Shown here piece after piece: positions 1 to 9,750 of a DNA stretch of 64,000 bases; the stretch's first letter is position 1; each line of letters opens with the position of its first letter. The stretch is taken from NCBI GenBank assembly GCA_934045075.1, contig OW203727.1:18598861-18662860 (forward strand), given 5' to 3'. The notes under the pieces were generated by a model that saw only the letters and a program-made list of their open reading frames with translations, had not been told where the DNA came from and searched no databases. Source of the DNA: Yponomeuta sedellus (lineage: Eukaryota; Arthropoda; Insecta; Lepidoptera; Yponomeutidae). Both the position numbers and the translations under genes were made by a program.

Positions 1-218
1 TCGGAAAATTGTAAAAATATAATAAACGAGTAAAATCCGTATTGAAACAGTTTTAATTATGTCTAGTACTCGTGTTAACCTTAGAAAATACTAAGCAGAG
101 GACAGATTAAAAGAGTCCTACAAGATATTCACGTTTTCGACGCCAAAAATTAAAAAAGAAAACATGTCTTCTTTTATTATATGTTTTTGAGAAAAGTTTT
201 ATTTTAACGTTAAGAATT
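1..218. other. AT-rich stretch, no gene seen
   Basis: I see no coding region or recognised repeat here. A 15-base block TCGTGTTAACCTTAG near 69-83 recurs at about 57449-57463, just upstream of the DIRS-like gag start. A diverged fragment of that element's leader is possible but unproven. Confidence 0.4.
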
Positions 219-385
219 TACATTCTGTCAGCTGAATGTCAATGTACAATGTAAATTGGAAGTCGCTGCCTTCGGGCCATGTAGTAGAGAAGAAGGCAGC
301 GGGAAAAAAAACTCCTCTCTGACCATCTTTTCTCAAGTCAAATTAAATCTAACACAAAAGTTGCCTCCTATAAACGTCACTAATT
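219..385 (+). repeat. Interspersed repeat R1, copy 1
   Basis: This segment shares ordered blocks (CTGCCTTCGGGCC, AAAGGCAG/GAAGGCAG, TCTCAAGTCA, AGTTGCC) with 21098-21253 in the same orientation. No TIR, tail or ORF identifies its class. It is a two-copy dispersed repeat in this window. Confidence 0.6.
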
Positions 386-720
386 AATTTTATTTATTTA
401 GTAAGAAGAATTGTTAGCTTAGACTTATAATGTAACCATGTAACTAAATGTCTGAAAGCTAATAATGAAAATATCTATTCTTAGAACTAACGCAAAAGAT
501 CTTGCGTCAAAGTACAGACGTGTCTTAACAACAGACACTCCCACACAACTCTAAGAGAAGAGAACTTTAAAAACCTTCAGAACATCAGCTCAGTTATTTT
601 CCTTTGCTTTACTAAACTAGTTATGAATATGTAACATACTGTGTTTTAAGTACTTACTAATTTGAAGTTGATTGGGAATGAGAGTAAACTTTTAAAACCT
701 ATTTAGAGGCTAAAACTTAT
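386..720. other. Intergenic, nothing recognised
   Basis: AT-rich sequence without a convincing ORF. An antisense fragment of the SINE-A 3' motif (AACCTATTTAGAGGCTAAAA) lies at about 698-718, just before the complete SINE-A copy. Confidence 0.4.
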
Positions 721-731
721 AAATAATATAA

Positions 732-997
732 AAACCTATTTAGAGCCTCAAAGTAGGTACTCGGGGCTGCAAGTGATGCATATTACTTCAGCCAGATGTC
801 GCTGCCTGTACGTAATACAGAGAATATTGTAAAGAGGTTCGAAATTTCACTGATGCCGGTGAGTCGCCCATTAGCTCAGTTGGAAAGAGCGCTGGCACGG
901 ATAGCCAGAGGTCGCGGGTTCGGATCCCGGCATGGGTGGAATTTTTAGCCTCTAAATAGGTTTTTAAATTGTCCTTAGCACGGGTTAGTGCATTAAA
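732..997 (+). mobile_element. SINE family A (tRNA-derived), near full length
   Basis: The order is a short antisense 3'-motif piece (AAAAACCTATTTAGAG), a ~110-nt 5' module, a tRNA-like head with box A (TAGCTCAGTTGG) and box B (GGTTCGGATCC), the motif TTTTAGCCTCTAAATAGG and the tail CTTAGCACGGGTTAGTGCAT plus A-rich DNA. Direct repeats AAATAATATAA at 721-731 and 998-1008 flank it and fit a target-site duplication. The tRNA-like head folds as a cloverleaf with D stem GCTC/GAGC and anticodon stem CTGGC/GCCAG, but it is embedded in a repeat and is not a functional tRNA gene. Confidence 0.85.
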
Positions 998-1009
998 AAA
1001 TAATATAAT

Positions 1010-1335
1010 TATAAATTATAGTTATTAAAATCTTTCATGGTTGAAATTTTTTTTCAGTGTATTTTGCCTAGATTTGACGGTGTCTATTCTTGAGTGGAGA
1101 CTCTGAATCACCAACGCAGCGTGAAATGCTTGTATGCTCACTGGTTTGATGATCTAAAGCAGATATGCACAGGAGAGGGCTCAAGAGCCGGTAACGGTCG
1201 CCCCAGCACTATAATTATACATATTAGGTAATATTCACCAGATAGGTGACGTGCCAGCAACGACCGATCTCGTGTGAGTTGGACTTGAGCAGCGAGGGCT
1301 CCGTATTGACTATAAAGAGCTATGACGTTTTCCTA
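1010..1335. other. Intergenic, possible degenerate LINE trace
   Basis: No gene seen. CTTGAGTGGAGACT near 1091 resembles the 'LEWR' codons of the RTE C terminus found elsewhere in the window, but the match does not extend far enough to call. Confidence 0.3.
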
Positions 1336-1349
1336 AATATGTAATATTT

Positions 1350-1476
1350 TAAATAGCTATTTAGAGGCTAAAAAATCCACCCATGCCGGGATTCGAACCC
1401 GCGACCTCTGGCTATCCGTGCCAGTTTTTAAAATTGTCTTTAGCACGGGTTAGTGCATTAAAAATAAAAATAGTAT
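1350..1476 (+). mobile_element. SINE-A copy with inverted 5' part
   Basis: The left part is the antisense tRNA-like head and 3' motif; it joins directly, at CGTGCCAG|TTTTTAAAATTG, to the sense 3' tail (TTAGCACGGGTTAGTGCAT, A-rich). The whole composite is flanked by a single 14-bp direct repeat AATATGTAATATTT (1336-1349, 1477-1490). It is therefore one insertion with a 5' inversion, not two insertions. Confidence 0.8.
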
Positions 1477-1544
1477 AATATGTAATATTTGTTTGAAAAA
1501 CAAAATTGTCTTCATCCAGTTAACGACTATTTTTTCCCACCAAC

Positions 1545-1650
1545 TCGGAATTGGCCTCCGTGTTGGAGTATGGCCTTACCTTCCTGCGGTGTAAGTAAGA
1601 GACCCATGCCCCAGCAGTGGGGACATACCAGGGTTGATATCGAAAACCGA
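1545..1650 (+). repeat. 5S-derived SINE, 3' fragment
   Basis: Contains the 3' half of the 5S-SINE family: GGAGTATGGCC, CCTTCCTGCGRTG, CCCAGCAGTGGGGACATA and GGGTTGATATCG. The 5S-like head is absent, as in 5'-truncated retroposons. Confidence 0.75.
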
Positions 1651-1684
1651 CCTACTTCTGACATACCTCTTTTGCTTTATCAAC

Positions 1685-1800
1685 ATTCATTAGTCTTTGC
1701 ATGTACGCACAAAGGTATCGGGTATTTATTATCTTGCACTTCGTTGATACAACCTCTTTTTGATCGAAGTACGAGTATGTTCGCCTAGACTTGGCCGTCC
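1685..1800 (-). pseudogene. LINE reverse-transcriptase C-terminal fragment (family LINE-B)
   Basis: Antisense remnant of the family best preserved at 27040-27445. The + strand shows the diagnostic order CATTAGTC.TTGCATG.ACGC, the GATCGA.GTACG segment and GTCCACACC. It is heavily decayed with no open frame. Confidence 0.55.
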
Positions 1801-1874
1801 ACACCCTACAGTTTTCTTTATTGAAATACTTAGTAAATTTCTGGATTACACGAATTAATTGATAATTAATGTGT

Positions 1875-2124
1875 TAAAAATCTATTTAGAGGCAAAAAAT
1901 TCCATTATAAATTGCCTGTACGTAATACAGAGAATAGTGTAAAGAGGTTCGAAATTTCACTGATGCCCGTGAGTCGCCCATTAGCTCAGTTGAAAAGAGC
2001 GCTGACACGGATAGCCAGAGGTCGCGGGTTTGAATCCCGGCATGGGTGGAATTTTTAGCCTCTAAATAGGTTTTTAAAATTGTTCTTAGCACGGGTTAGT
2101 GCATTAAAAATAAAAATAGTATAG
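1875..2124 (+). mobile_element. SINE-A copy with inverted 5' piece
   Basis: It starts with an antisense piece of the 3' motif (CTATTTAGAGGCAAAAAATT), switches to the sense 5' module at GCCTGTACGTAATACAG, then runs through the tRNA-like head, 3' motif and tail. Direct repeats TTAATGTGT (1866-1874 and 2125-2133) flank the composite and support a single target-primed insertion. Confidence 0.8.
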
Positions 2125-2255
2125 TTAATGTGTATTGCCTCAGTCAATATTTCATGACAGAGGCAATAAGAATTAAAATATTTTTTACACCTTCTTTTGT
2201 AGGGCAAAGCCTGTTTTTTGTCTTCACTGTTTGGATTATGAATGACGAGTTTTCG

Positions 2256-2431
2256 ACGGTTTCTGTAGCGCAGCGGTAGTGCATCTGCCTACCATACGAG
2301 AGGTCCGAGTTCAAACCCTGGCTGGGGACAAATAACTCCAGGTCTTGGATGTTTGTGATGTCGCTGTTTCTTGTTCCCACGACACAGAGTATCCTAGTGT
2401 GGGGCCAGAAGCAATGTATGTGCCTGCATGC
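2256..2431 (+). mobile_element. SINE family C (tRNA-derived)
   Basis: Head with box A-like TGTAGCGCAGCGGTAGTGC and box B-like GAGTTCAAACC, followed by a body with GTCTTGGATG, TTCCCACGACACAG, GTATCCTAGT and GCAATGTATGTGCCTG. Further copies lie at 30011-30205 (+) and 32745-32942 (-). The head resembles tRNA but is part of a dispersed element. Confidence 0.75.
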
Positions 2432-2585
2432 AAATGTTGTGATTTTTTACTGTGATGCAAGAACATTATCCTTGGCTCGTTTCTTTGTACAATGCAGGTT
2501 GTCTACGCTCAGCACTGAGTGACTACGAGCCGGAGAAGAAAACGAAGAAAGAAAATGAGACTGTTTATGTTTTAGGTAATTCCTG

Positions 2586-2640
2586 ATGATGATATCAACC
2601 TTTTGTATGTCCCAACTGCTGGGGCACGGGTCGCGGGTGT
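2586..2640 (-). repeat. 5S-derived SINE, 3' tail fragment
   Basis: Antisense 3' end with GATGATGATATCAACC and CTGCTGGGGCACGGGTC. The GAT repeat is the element's microsatellite tail. A LINE-type tail (CAATAAAGAGTATTCTATCTATC) follows at 2648-2670. Confidence 0.65.
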
Positions 2641-2750
2641 ACATACAATAAAGAGTATTCTATCTATCTATTTTCTTTTAGTAATAAGGCAGCCGTCTGT
2701 ACTAAGATATATCTAAAATATATCTGTGTAATTTCCTTATTTATGTACAA

Positions 2751-2945
2751 CTAGTTGTATCCGGAGCTTATTCATTTCCTCACGGGAATAAGATATTTTC
2801 CCGCAGTAAAACGTAATCCATGTGTTAATCCAGGGTATCAGCTAACTTTATATTAAATTTTATTAAAATCGCTCCAGCCGTTTAGACGTGAAGAAGTAAC
2901 AAACATACACACTCACAAACTTTCGCCTTTAAAATATTAGTGTGA
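2751..2945 (-). mobile_element. Small Helitron-like element
   Basis: On the - strand it begins TCACACTAATATTTTAAAGG, contains the familiar body block TAAACGGCTGGAGCGATTTT, and ends CTAG. The flanks are A on the 5' side and T on the 3' side, as expected for Helitron insertion between A and T without duplication. It interrupts a LINE-type tail (compare the uninterrupted GTACAATAAAGTGTTCTC at 21475-21492). It is non-coding. Confidence 0.7.
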
Positions 2946-3003
2946 TGGATGTCATGTGATGTGAAGTGGCAAAGTGTTCTCTGTATATCTATCTATGTAT
3001 CAT

Positions 3004-3092
3004 CATTAACCCACTACGTCCCTACCAAGAGGCACGGGTCTCTTCCCTGAGGGAGGGTTTGGTTATACTCCACCACGGGGGCCAAGATGAGA
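3004..3092 (-). repeat. 5S-derived SINE 3' fragment (subfamily)
   Basis: Antisense copy with CGTCCCTACCAAGAGGCACG and TACTCCACCACGGGGGCCAA. The same variant end (CCCTCCCGAGGGGCAC...) occurs at 36080 in the CEP20 intron, indicating a distinct subfamily. Confidence 0.65.
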
Positions 3093-3496
3093 TCAAATAC
3101 TGTCAGGTAGAATCGCCCACTTATTATAGTGCGCTCTCTTAAACTAGAACACACTAGGTAAAGGTTGCTCGCATATCGCCATTTTTTAAACAACGCCCGC
3201 TGCCTCCCGTGACACCTTTGTGTGACGCTGTAACCCAACCCTTTATTCTCTTTTATTTTCGGTGGCAGCCTTTGTTTGTCGCGACCCGGGGCTTGGCAGC
3301 GATTTAGCAATTTCCCCTCGGCAAATGGACACGTTATTATGGTCTCCGCCGGCTTTTTTTGCGTCAGTGTACCGACGTGTCCCGCTCGCAAACATCAGGC
3401 TTCAACAGTATACAGCTAACAGGGTGAATATTCCCGTGATTTTTATGAAAATACAACTCTTTTATTATTAATTAAAAAAATGATAAATTTTCTGGA
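3093..3496. other. Unassigned, moderately GC-rich
   Basis: A 125-codon frame open on the - strand (3014-3391) ends inside the SINE fragment and shows no domain I recognise, so I do not call it a gene. The segment may be the 5' part of an unidentified repeat. Confidence 0.35.
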
Positions 3497-3655
3497 TTTC
3501 TCAGCGCTCGAAATTGCCAATTCGCGGTGGGCACGCATGGCAATTAAGCCTATACTGTCCTCTCTGATAGAAGGTCTGTGCCCCGCTGTGGTACGTTTAT
3601 AGGCTATAAAAAATCGCAATTATTACCTAAAATTATTATTATTATGCCATTATGC
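3497..3655 (+). mobile_element. SINE family B, 3' part
   Basis: Contains the body blocks CTCAGCGCTCGAAATTGCC, CGGTGGGCACGCATGG and ATTAAGCC, then CTGTGCCCCGCTGTGG, GACGTTTATAGGCTA-like sequence and an ATT microsatellite tail. The tRNA-like head is missing (5' truncation). Confidence 0.75.
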
Positions 3656-3873
3656 GCGTGTGTTCTTTATCCTCATAACAATAGTATAATTAGTAATGAT
3701 AATATTGGCCTTTTTTGGATCTACTTAATGAGATGATTTATACCGTGTCCAGTGGTATCTTCACTCACACTAGATGGTTAAAAGGACCACTCCGGCGCTG
3801 TAGTGCCTGGGACATGGTTTAATTAGTAATTAGTATTTCTTAATAATTTACGATACTCATACATAGGTTTATA

Positions 3874-4040
3874 TTAAACGGGTCAAATCGCGATTATTTA
3901 TTAGCTGGTAAAACGTAATTACCTTATTTCCCGACGTTTCGGCAGCGTTACAGTTGCCGTGGTCTGGGGTAGTCTACCATAGACCACGGCAACTGTGACG
4001 CCGTTTTACCTAATAAATAATCGCGATTTGACCCGTTTAA
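3874..4040. mobile_element. TIR MITE, TTAAACGGGTC family
   Basis: Starts TTAAACGGGTCAAATCGCG and ends with its reverse complement CGCGATTTGACCCGTTTAA. The two halves are largely self-complementary, including an inner pair GTTGCCGTGGTCT/AGACCACGGCAAC. About 167 bp, non-coding. Relatives are at 9629-9750 and 22017-22201. Confidence 0.85.
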
Positions 4041-5381
4041 TATATAACTATGTATTAGTATAATTATACCCAGATAGGTATAGTTTAGTTTAAGAAAAGG
4101 CCTTGCCTGAAAATAGGCAACTAGTTGCATATTGGTATACATTAGTTACAAGCCGAGGCACAGACCTTTTTGTCTTCATTTGTAATTTATATACTGTTAA
4201 ATAAATGTCTCTTTAAATTGTCATTAATGCCTCTAGTATAAGTGATTGTTGGGCCTTATTTCGTTTGAAGACAAATAAATATTTTCTGTCGATTCTATTA
4301 TAAAAGTCATAAAATGTATGTGTATTTTGTCTGCTGGAGTCTGAGATAATGGTGAATGACAGACGGCAGGGATGTTTCATAAAGCTATAATTATAAATAA
4401 ACTCAAAATTGACAGTAATTTCGCTCAATCTAGTCTCATTATTGGGTGTTGGGTCGGGTTGTGTGATAATTGTTGAAATTGTCAGCAATTATCACCCAAC
4501 GATCAAAGCTACAATTAGCAATTTATTGCTGATAGGCTATTTAACAGGTTTCTGAAAATGAACTCAAATTTTTCGTTGGTATTTAATGTGTGCTGAGAAA
4601 GTGATAAAACCCTCGGGTATTTAAAAAAACCCAACAGTAATTCATTTCTAAAATTGTTAATTGAAAACTATTTTTAAGAAATAAACTATTTGTATTTGTA
4701 AAATAAGCCGCCAAACGGTATTGAGCAATATGGCGTCGTACAGGAGTAAGTGATACACTTTAGTTAGTGACGACACTGGTCAGTACACAAACAAATTTTA
4801 ATGTGAAGTCAACTCTCGGGTTCTCGGATCGCTATATTTACTGAGCTGTGACGTCATTACAGATTCAACCAATTCTGGCCCTTTTCGATACAATTTCTAC
4901 AGATAAAAAACTGTTCAGTTTTATCAGTTTTTTTGCATAAATGTTCCATTTTTAGTTAAAATGCCTTAAATCGGTTTTGAAACTCATAAAAATGATCCAT
5001 ATTGATTTAATTAATACTTTTTTTCACACTGTCAAATAACCTCTTGTAGTTGTATGAAATAGCACCCACTTTTTCATTGAATTAAGGTACAGAACCTAAA
5101 AATTGTTGAAATGTGGAAAGTTTTTAATGAAGTTCGAGTTATCTGCTTGACATAATTAACTCACTAATTCATCTCATTTATTTCAACATTTCGAGTACCC
5201 ATGGCTTTCACGTTTTACAACTGATTTTTCTCACTTGGATTGGTGATGTTGAATCTAATATACTCGGCTTGAGTCGGTCGGTGATCCTGGATCGAGTAAA
5301 CATCGGAATGTCACCTAAATTTAGAAAAAATATTCAGAAAAAGTACTCAGTCCTACGAGTTTCGTGTGGTCATAAGCATAC
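4041..5381. other. Intergenic, nothing recognised
   Basis: Read on both strands; AT-rich with short chance ORFs only (the longest, 91 codons at 4213-4488 on -, has low-complexity composition). No repeat family recognised. Confidence 0.4.
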
Positions 5382-5417
5382 TCCTCTTAAATACGATTTA
5401 GATCGAATTTAAGAGGA
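5382..5417. repeat. Short inverted duplication (hairpin)
   Basis: TCCTCTTAAATACGAT, a 4-nt loop, then ATCGAATTTAAGAGGA: 16-bp arms with one mismatch. It belongs to the set of short-loop hairpins discussed in the findings. Confidence 0.8.
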
Positions 5418-5649
5418 ACGGTTTTGTGACTTTCTGCTTACACGAACAAAACACAGCAAAACCAACAACACTTTGTTTACAGTTGGGGAAAATTGATCTA
5501 GTTCAAAGAATACGGTACTAACGGCTTATCAGGTATATACAAACGGACGATTTGACACGAGGAGTAACAATCCTACCTTTAGCTTTGCTGTAGGTATCAG
5601 CTTAAGAAAAAAAAATACGATATGACATATAAATACGTTGTAAATAAAT

Positions 5650-5902
5650 ATTTAATCGATCTGGTTGTCCAGGCGGCGAAACTGAAATGGAGATGGGCTG
5701 GTCATGTCAGTCGAATGTACCCAAATGGGTGGGCGAAAATCGCCACCGAGTGGGTGCCGTACGACGGACATCGATATCCAGGCCAGCCCAGAAGACGGTG
5801 AAAAGATGATTTCGATATTCATCTGCCGGAGTGGTCTGCCGGCCCAGGACAGAAAACTCTGGACTGAATTGGGGGAGGCCTTTGCCGAGCAGTTACCCAG
5901 AT
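5650..5902 (+). pseudogene. LINE reverse-transcriptase C-terminal remnant
   Basis: The + strand encodes, across frameshifts, the pattern KLKWRWAGHVSRMYPNGWA followed by KIATEWVPYDGH and a GQPRRRWKDDFD-like block, typical of the C-terminal end of insect LINE endonuclease-reverse transcriptases. It ends at GLCRAV. The frame is broken, so this is a dead fragment. The 3' side is cut by a SINE-A insertion at 5903. Confidence 0.75.
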
Positions 5903-6077
5903 TTCCCTGATGCCGGTGAGTCACCCATTAGCTCAGTTGGAAAGACCGCTGGCACGGATAGTCAGAGGTCACGGATTCGAATCCCGGCATGGGTGAAATT
6001 TTTAGCCTCTAAATAGGTTTTTAAATGGTCCTTAGCACGGGTTAGTGCATTAAAAAAAAGAAAAAAATATAATAGTC
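5903..6077 (+). mobile_element. SINE-A copy, 5'-truncated
   Basis: Starts at the CTGATGCCGGTGAGTC junction and contains the tRNA-like head (TTAGCTCAGTTGGAAAGA; box B GATTCGAATCCC), TTTAGCCTCTAAATAGG and the GCACGGGTTAGTGCAT tail. An ACCCAGAT direct repeat (5895-5902, 6078-6085) marks the insertion into the LINE remnant. Confidence 0.85.
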
Positions 6078-6158
6078 ACCCAGATGTTATGTTATTATGT
6101 TATAAATGTTATTATGTCATTACCCAATACATCGTGATGAAACATAAGTGGCACATCC

Positions 6159-6200
6159 CTCAGCATTTGAAATTGACAATCCACGATGGGCTCGCCTATT
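6159..6200 (+). repeat. SINE-B body fragment
   Basis: CCTCAGCATTTGAAATTGAC and AATCCACGATGGGCTCG match the core of SINE family B. Very short and diverged. Confidence 0.5.
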
Positions 6201-6458
6201 GATTCTTTTTGTTACTTTCATAAAAAATTAAGAGAGCAGGTTAACCTTTAAATTGTTGCAAATAGTGAAAATTCCGACCCTAAAATATGTCGTCGATGAG
6301 TAGATATCCTGTATTTACAAGTGATCGTTTCTTAGGGGTTTCTTTATAAATATAGCAATAGTAGATGTTTTAAGGTTTTTTAACCACTGGTTTTGTACAA
6401 CGCTTCTTAATGTCAAAAATATTGGCTACCAGAAAAAATAACCATATACTTACTTTGA
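6201..6458. other. Intergenic, nothing recognised
   Basis: AT-rich filler between a SINE fragment and a MITE; no ORF or repeat recognised. Confidence 0.35.
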
Positions 6459-6684
6459 TTTTTTGTTCCGTCGAATTCTGACAGCTATTTCTTGACTTTT
6501 GTAGGTAAAAAATAAAATAATATCTAGCATTTTATATCTTATTGCCCTTATCAATTTCCCTTTCTCGGTGGAGAGCTTTTTTAATAATAATAACTTCCAC
6601 ACAAGTTCACACAACACAATCAAAGAGTAGCAACACTTATGAAATGTCAGAATTCTACGGAATAAAAATCAGAGTTTAGATTTC
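6459..6684. mobile_element. TIR MITE family M2, copy 1
   Basis: Left end GATTTTTTGTTCCGTCGAAT...CTGACA and right end TGTCAGAATTCTACGGAATA...AATCAGAGTTTAG are inverted repeats. The body (CTTGACTTTTGTAGGTAAAA, GAGAGCTTTTTTAATAAT, CAAGTTCACACAACACAATC) matches 11588-11840 in reverse. Non-coding. Confidence 0.8.
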
Positions 6685-7540
6685 TCCACGTTACCACAAC
6701 CCGATCTCCTTGCTTCGTGTGGGTGTGTGCGAACAGTGAGTCTAACGAAAAAAAAACAAAAATCACAAGAAAATGTTACAAGTGTTCCTTTACAGGAGCG
6801 TTTCGATTGGGAGCCAGATGTGCCATCGACGCTCTCTGTTGACCTATTGTAACGCTGTTTATTCATTCCGTTCACGAACAACCAGCCAACTGACGCACAA
6901 AGAGAGCTCTCTTTGCTAAGGAAGTATACCACGCGACGGGCATACGGAGATGGCCGGCGACAAGCGGAAATGAACACGTCTGCATGGAAGTGTAGAAATA
7001 GGATGTTGCTGCAACGGTCAAGGGAGTCTTTTACATGTTAATATTAGTTAGTGGTGCTACTACTGGTTATAATAAGTTAATTGGAAATCACTCTACATAT
7101 TCTCATGATACAGACTAGACCTAGTGTGGGGAACACTCCGAGTGCTTAGTGCGAGTTTTTTAACTACTCGATCGCGTTAACGTAAACTCATATTTCTATA
7201 GCATCGAGGAAGCGCCACCTAGCGACAAGTATGGAAATTAAAATTGCTGAGTGCGAGTTGTAATGGTTTACGTTGAGAAGTGAACACGTTTACTAGCCAA
7301 AACACGAATAAACGCGAGTGCGCGTTGTACTGTGACAGCGTTTTGCCAGTTCGAACGGTTAACTTACTCATACTCACTACTCAATGCTCGATTAACGCGG
7401 TAGTAAAGTTATTCGATTGGATCTGTCAAACTCGCACTAAGCACTCCGATGTTTCAGTCATCTACCTTTTTGTAACGGTGCATGCAAATTATTAAAAATA
7501 CACTATTATATTCTGTTCTGTTCTAGTCTGTTCCGTTCGA
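6685..7540. other. Unassigned region, locally CpG-rich
   Basis: 6690-6970 has more CpG than its surroundings and a 102-codon - strand frame with no recognisable domain. 7130-7480 contains repeated CTCG/GAGTGCGAGTT motifs. Neither can be assigned; a promoter or exon of an unseen gene is possible but not shown. Confidence 0.3.
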
Positions 7541-7542
7541 TT

Positions 7543-7886
7543 CTGATATCAACCCGTTGTATGTCTCCACTACTGGGTCACGAGTCTAGGCCATACTTCA
7601 CCAAGGGGGCCGAGTCCGGGTTGGTGTCGGATTGTAAGGCAGTGGCGGGCGTTACGGTCAGAAGTTATCAAGCCGCCCATAAGGCCTCTGAGATGGCTTA
7701 ACAACTACCATTACATGACAGCTGGTAACAACGCTTAACGTACCTTCCGAAGCACAGAAGTGGTCTGAACAAATGCCACTAGCGGTAGTCACGGGATGGT
7801 TATCCATCGAGCACTCGACCGCGTCTGTTGTTGCTTAACTCAAGTGATTGATGCCAATCACTTGGTTCGGCTAAGCCACGAACCCT
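7543..7886 (-). mobile_element. 5S-derived SINE, near full length
   Basis: Antisense copy. The + strand reads from the 3' end (TGATATCAACCCGTTGTATG) to the 5S-like head, where the - strand shows GTTAAGCAACAACAGACGCG and a decayed GATGG block. It ends beside a TTCTTCTTCTTC microsatellite. Confidence 0.8.
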
Positions 7887-7954
7887 TCTCTTCTTCTTCT
7901 TCAGGCTGATCAATACATCATAATTAATCACAATGGAATCGCCTGTAAACCCGC

Positions 7955-8150
7955 GCTTTGGTTGGGTCCTTACGTATTGAGTTATCTTTCCTGTCGGCTA
8001 GACCGACTATGCTGTCAGGCTAGTAGGTATAGTTGCTGGGCATGCCTACACCATCCAAAACCATGTCCGAGGCACTGCAGCATCGGAGTGGTCCCTTCAC
8101 CCATCTAGTGGGAGTGAAGATGAAGAACCTATCTGCGATGCAATAAGACA
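7955..8150 (+). repeat. Interspersed repeat E, single unit
   Basis: Contains ATTGAGTTATCTTTCCTG, GGCTAGACCGACTATGCTG, CACTGCAGCATCGGAGTGG and TTCACCCATCTAGTGGGAGT. The same ordered blocks occur twice in tandem at 24929-25187. No coding potential; class unknown. Confidence 0.65.
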
Positions 8151-8155
8151 CCCCA

Positions 8156-8193
8156 CGTAAATCCCACAAGTATAAATACTCGTGGGATTTACG
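8156..8193. repeat. Short inverted duplication (hairpin)
   Basis: CGTAAATCCCACAAGTAT pairs with ATACTCGTGGGATTTACG around a 2-nt centre, 18-bp arms with one mismatch. Confidence 0.8.
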
Positions 8194-8394
8194 CTAACTC
8201 TGTCCTGTCCATTCTATTTATTTCGGTGAGTTGTTTTTTTCCTCTTTTGTATCTATGAATAATATCCTTTTTCACTCTTGTGATCACTTAATTTATTGGG
8301 AACAATAAATGTACTTGTTTCTTTTTTTGTATAAAAGTAAAAAAATTGTCACTTGATCTCAGCCACGCCTGAAAATATCATAAACACACTACTG

Positions 8395-8540
8395 TATCCC
8401 AGAGGGTAGGCAGAGATCAAGGACTGCCACATGCCACGATTCCGATAGATCAACTTTGCTCCATCAACGTTCATTAGTCGTTGCATGCACGCCTGTTTTG
8501 AATATATTTTATCTTGCCCTTTGCTAATTATTATTATTAT
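8395..8540 (-). pseudogene. LINE-B C-terminal fragment
   Basis: Antisense relative of 27040-27445. The + strand shows CCAGAGGGTAGGCAGAGA, GACTGCCACATGCCACGAT, ATCAACGTTCATTAGTCGTT and GCATGCACGCC in the same order as the other copies. Frame not open. Confidence 0.7.
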
Positions 8541-8589
8541 TCATTTATTTCAGGCAAAGCCCATATAGTGTTGGTAACAATTTGACTTG

Positions 8590-8840
8590 TATGTTAGTAA
8601 TCTATTTACCGTGAATTACAGTCTAGTCCCAGCCAGCCCCCCTGCTTGTCAGCATAAGGTGCATTGACACCCAGTGGCGCTGTATGGCGCTATCCATCCG
8701 ATCAGCCATCGCCTTCAGGAGGCTGCTGGTACTAACGCTTACCCTGCACGTCAGGGATGCCATGCGTTTGCGGATTAATACATCTCCTATTTGATCGAAA
8801 TATGTCCACCGGAGACGTACTTGTCCTTCCACCCATATTA
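8590..8840 (-). pseudogene. LINE C-terminal fragment, related to LINE-B
   Basis: A 69-codon - strand frame contains RLRWTYFDQIGDVL, which parallels RPRRTYIEQIGDVL of the LINE-B copy at 27 kb. After this block the sequence diverges (RMASLTCRVSVSTSSLLKAM). I take it as a relative of the same LINE group. Confidence 0.5.
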
Positions 8841-8879
8841 GCTCGATATAATTTTGTATAAGAGTAAATAAAAAAAAAT

Positions 8880-9628
8880 TAAATTGGTTCTTATTTTTCG
8901 TTAACGCTCATTGGTGTTTACCAAATAGGTACCAAATGAAACCACCTAAACAATCCCAACATAATCAAACAGGTGCACCTATATTTAAATGTGGCGTCTA
9001 CAAATTCGAATTCCACCTCACCAGAACTAATTTAATAGACGGGAAATAACATTCCAATTTATGTGGAGTACAATCGGGTACAAAACTCACTAATCGCATT
9101 GATGATGATTATAAACTTTGCACACCAACAGATTTTTTCATTGAGACTAGTCTACACTAGCCTATTAGGTGCTTCCAAAATACAATACATCTCTTTTCAT
9201 TAGCCCTTTGGTCCAATCTTATTCAAAAAGTCATAAGAGGTAACTATTTTCATCAGCAAACCAAACACGTTGTTTTTGGTCTGTTTCCTCAATGTTATGG
9301 TAACGATATAAATAAATTATTTTGCTAAAAAGTGATTAGTAGATAAATCAAATATTGACTGCAAATTAATAAGTTTAAATTTACTACGACAATTTGGAAG
9401 CTGATCAAGTTGGAATTTCCGCCACTTATACTCTTAGGTTAAGTAATATATTTCTTTGTGTAGGTACACTAAAGAGGTCTCTAGCTATTTAATTTTATTA
9501 TTCTGCAGCTCAATTTTATGTTATCTGCTAACCACTAGCTGCTGTTTAAATACCGTTACTGTTAAAATTATTACAAATAACTCACCTTTATTCCAGATTC
9601 GCATTTAAGTTTTAGTCATAGTCATATA
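8880..9628. other. Intergenic, nothing recognised
   Basis: AT-rich, no ORF above background, no repeat family recognised. Confidence 0.4.
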
Positions 9629-9750
9629 TTAACCGGGTTTAATAGTAATTAATATTGCCATCATGGCCAAAACGTCGGCAATTCAGTTAATTCCCGATAT
9701 TTTGGCCATGATCGCGATTAACGTTTTACCTAATAAATAATAGCGATTTT
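9629..9750. mobile_element. TIR MITE, TTAAACGGGTC family, diverged
   Basis: Begins TTAACCGGGTTTAATAGTAA and ends TTTTACCTAATAAATAATAGCG, matching the termini and inner ACGTCGG/GTTTTACC blocks of the copy at 3874. An internal pair ATGGCCAAAA.../...TTTTGGCCAT is self-complementary. Confidence 0.7.

Noticed and set aside
860..935. tRNA gene-like cloverleaf (and similar ones at 1975, 5930, 28610, 34485, 52720)
   Set aside because: Each is the head of a dispersed element with the same flanking body and tail, often with TSDs; they are SINE heads, not tRNA genes.
700..1010. SINE-A as a DNA-transposon MITE with TIR AAAAACCTATTTAGAGGC
   Set aside because: TSDs vary in length (8-14 bp) and sequence, and copies are 5'-truncated with A-rich tails, which fits target-primed reverse transcription rather than cut-and-paste transposition.
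3014..3391. 125-codon - strand frame
   Set aside because: It ends inside a SINE fragment and has no recognisable domain or splice context; kept only as unassigned.
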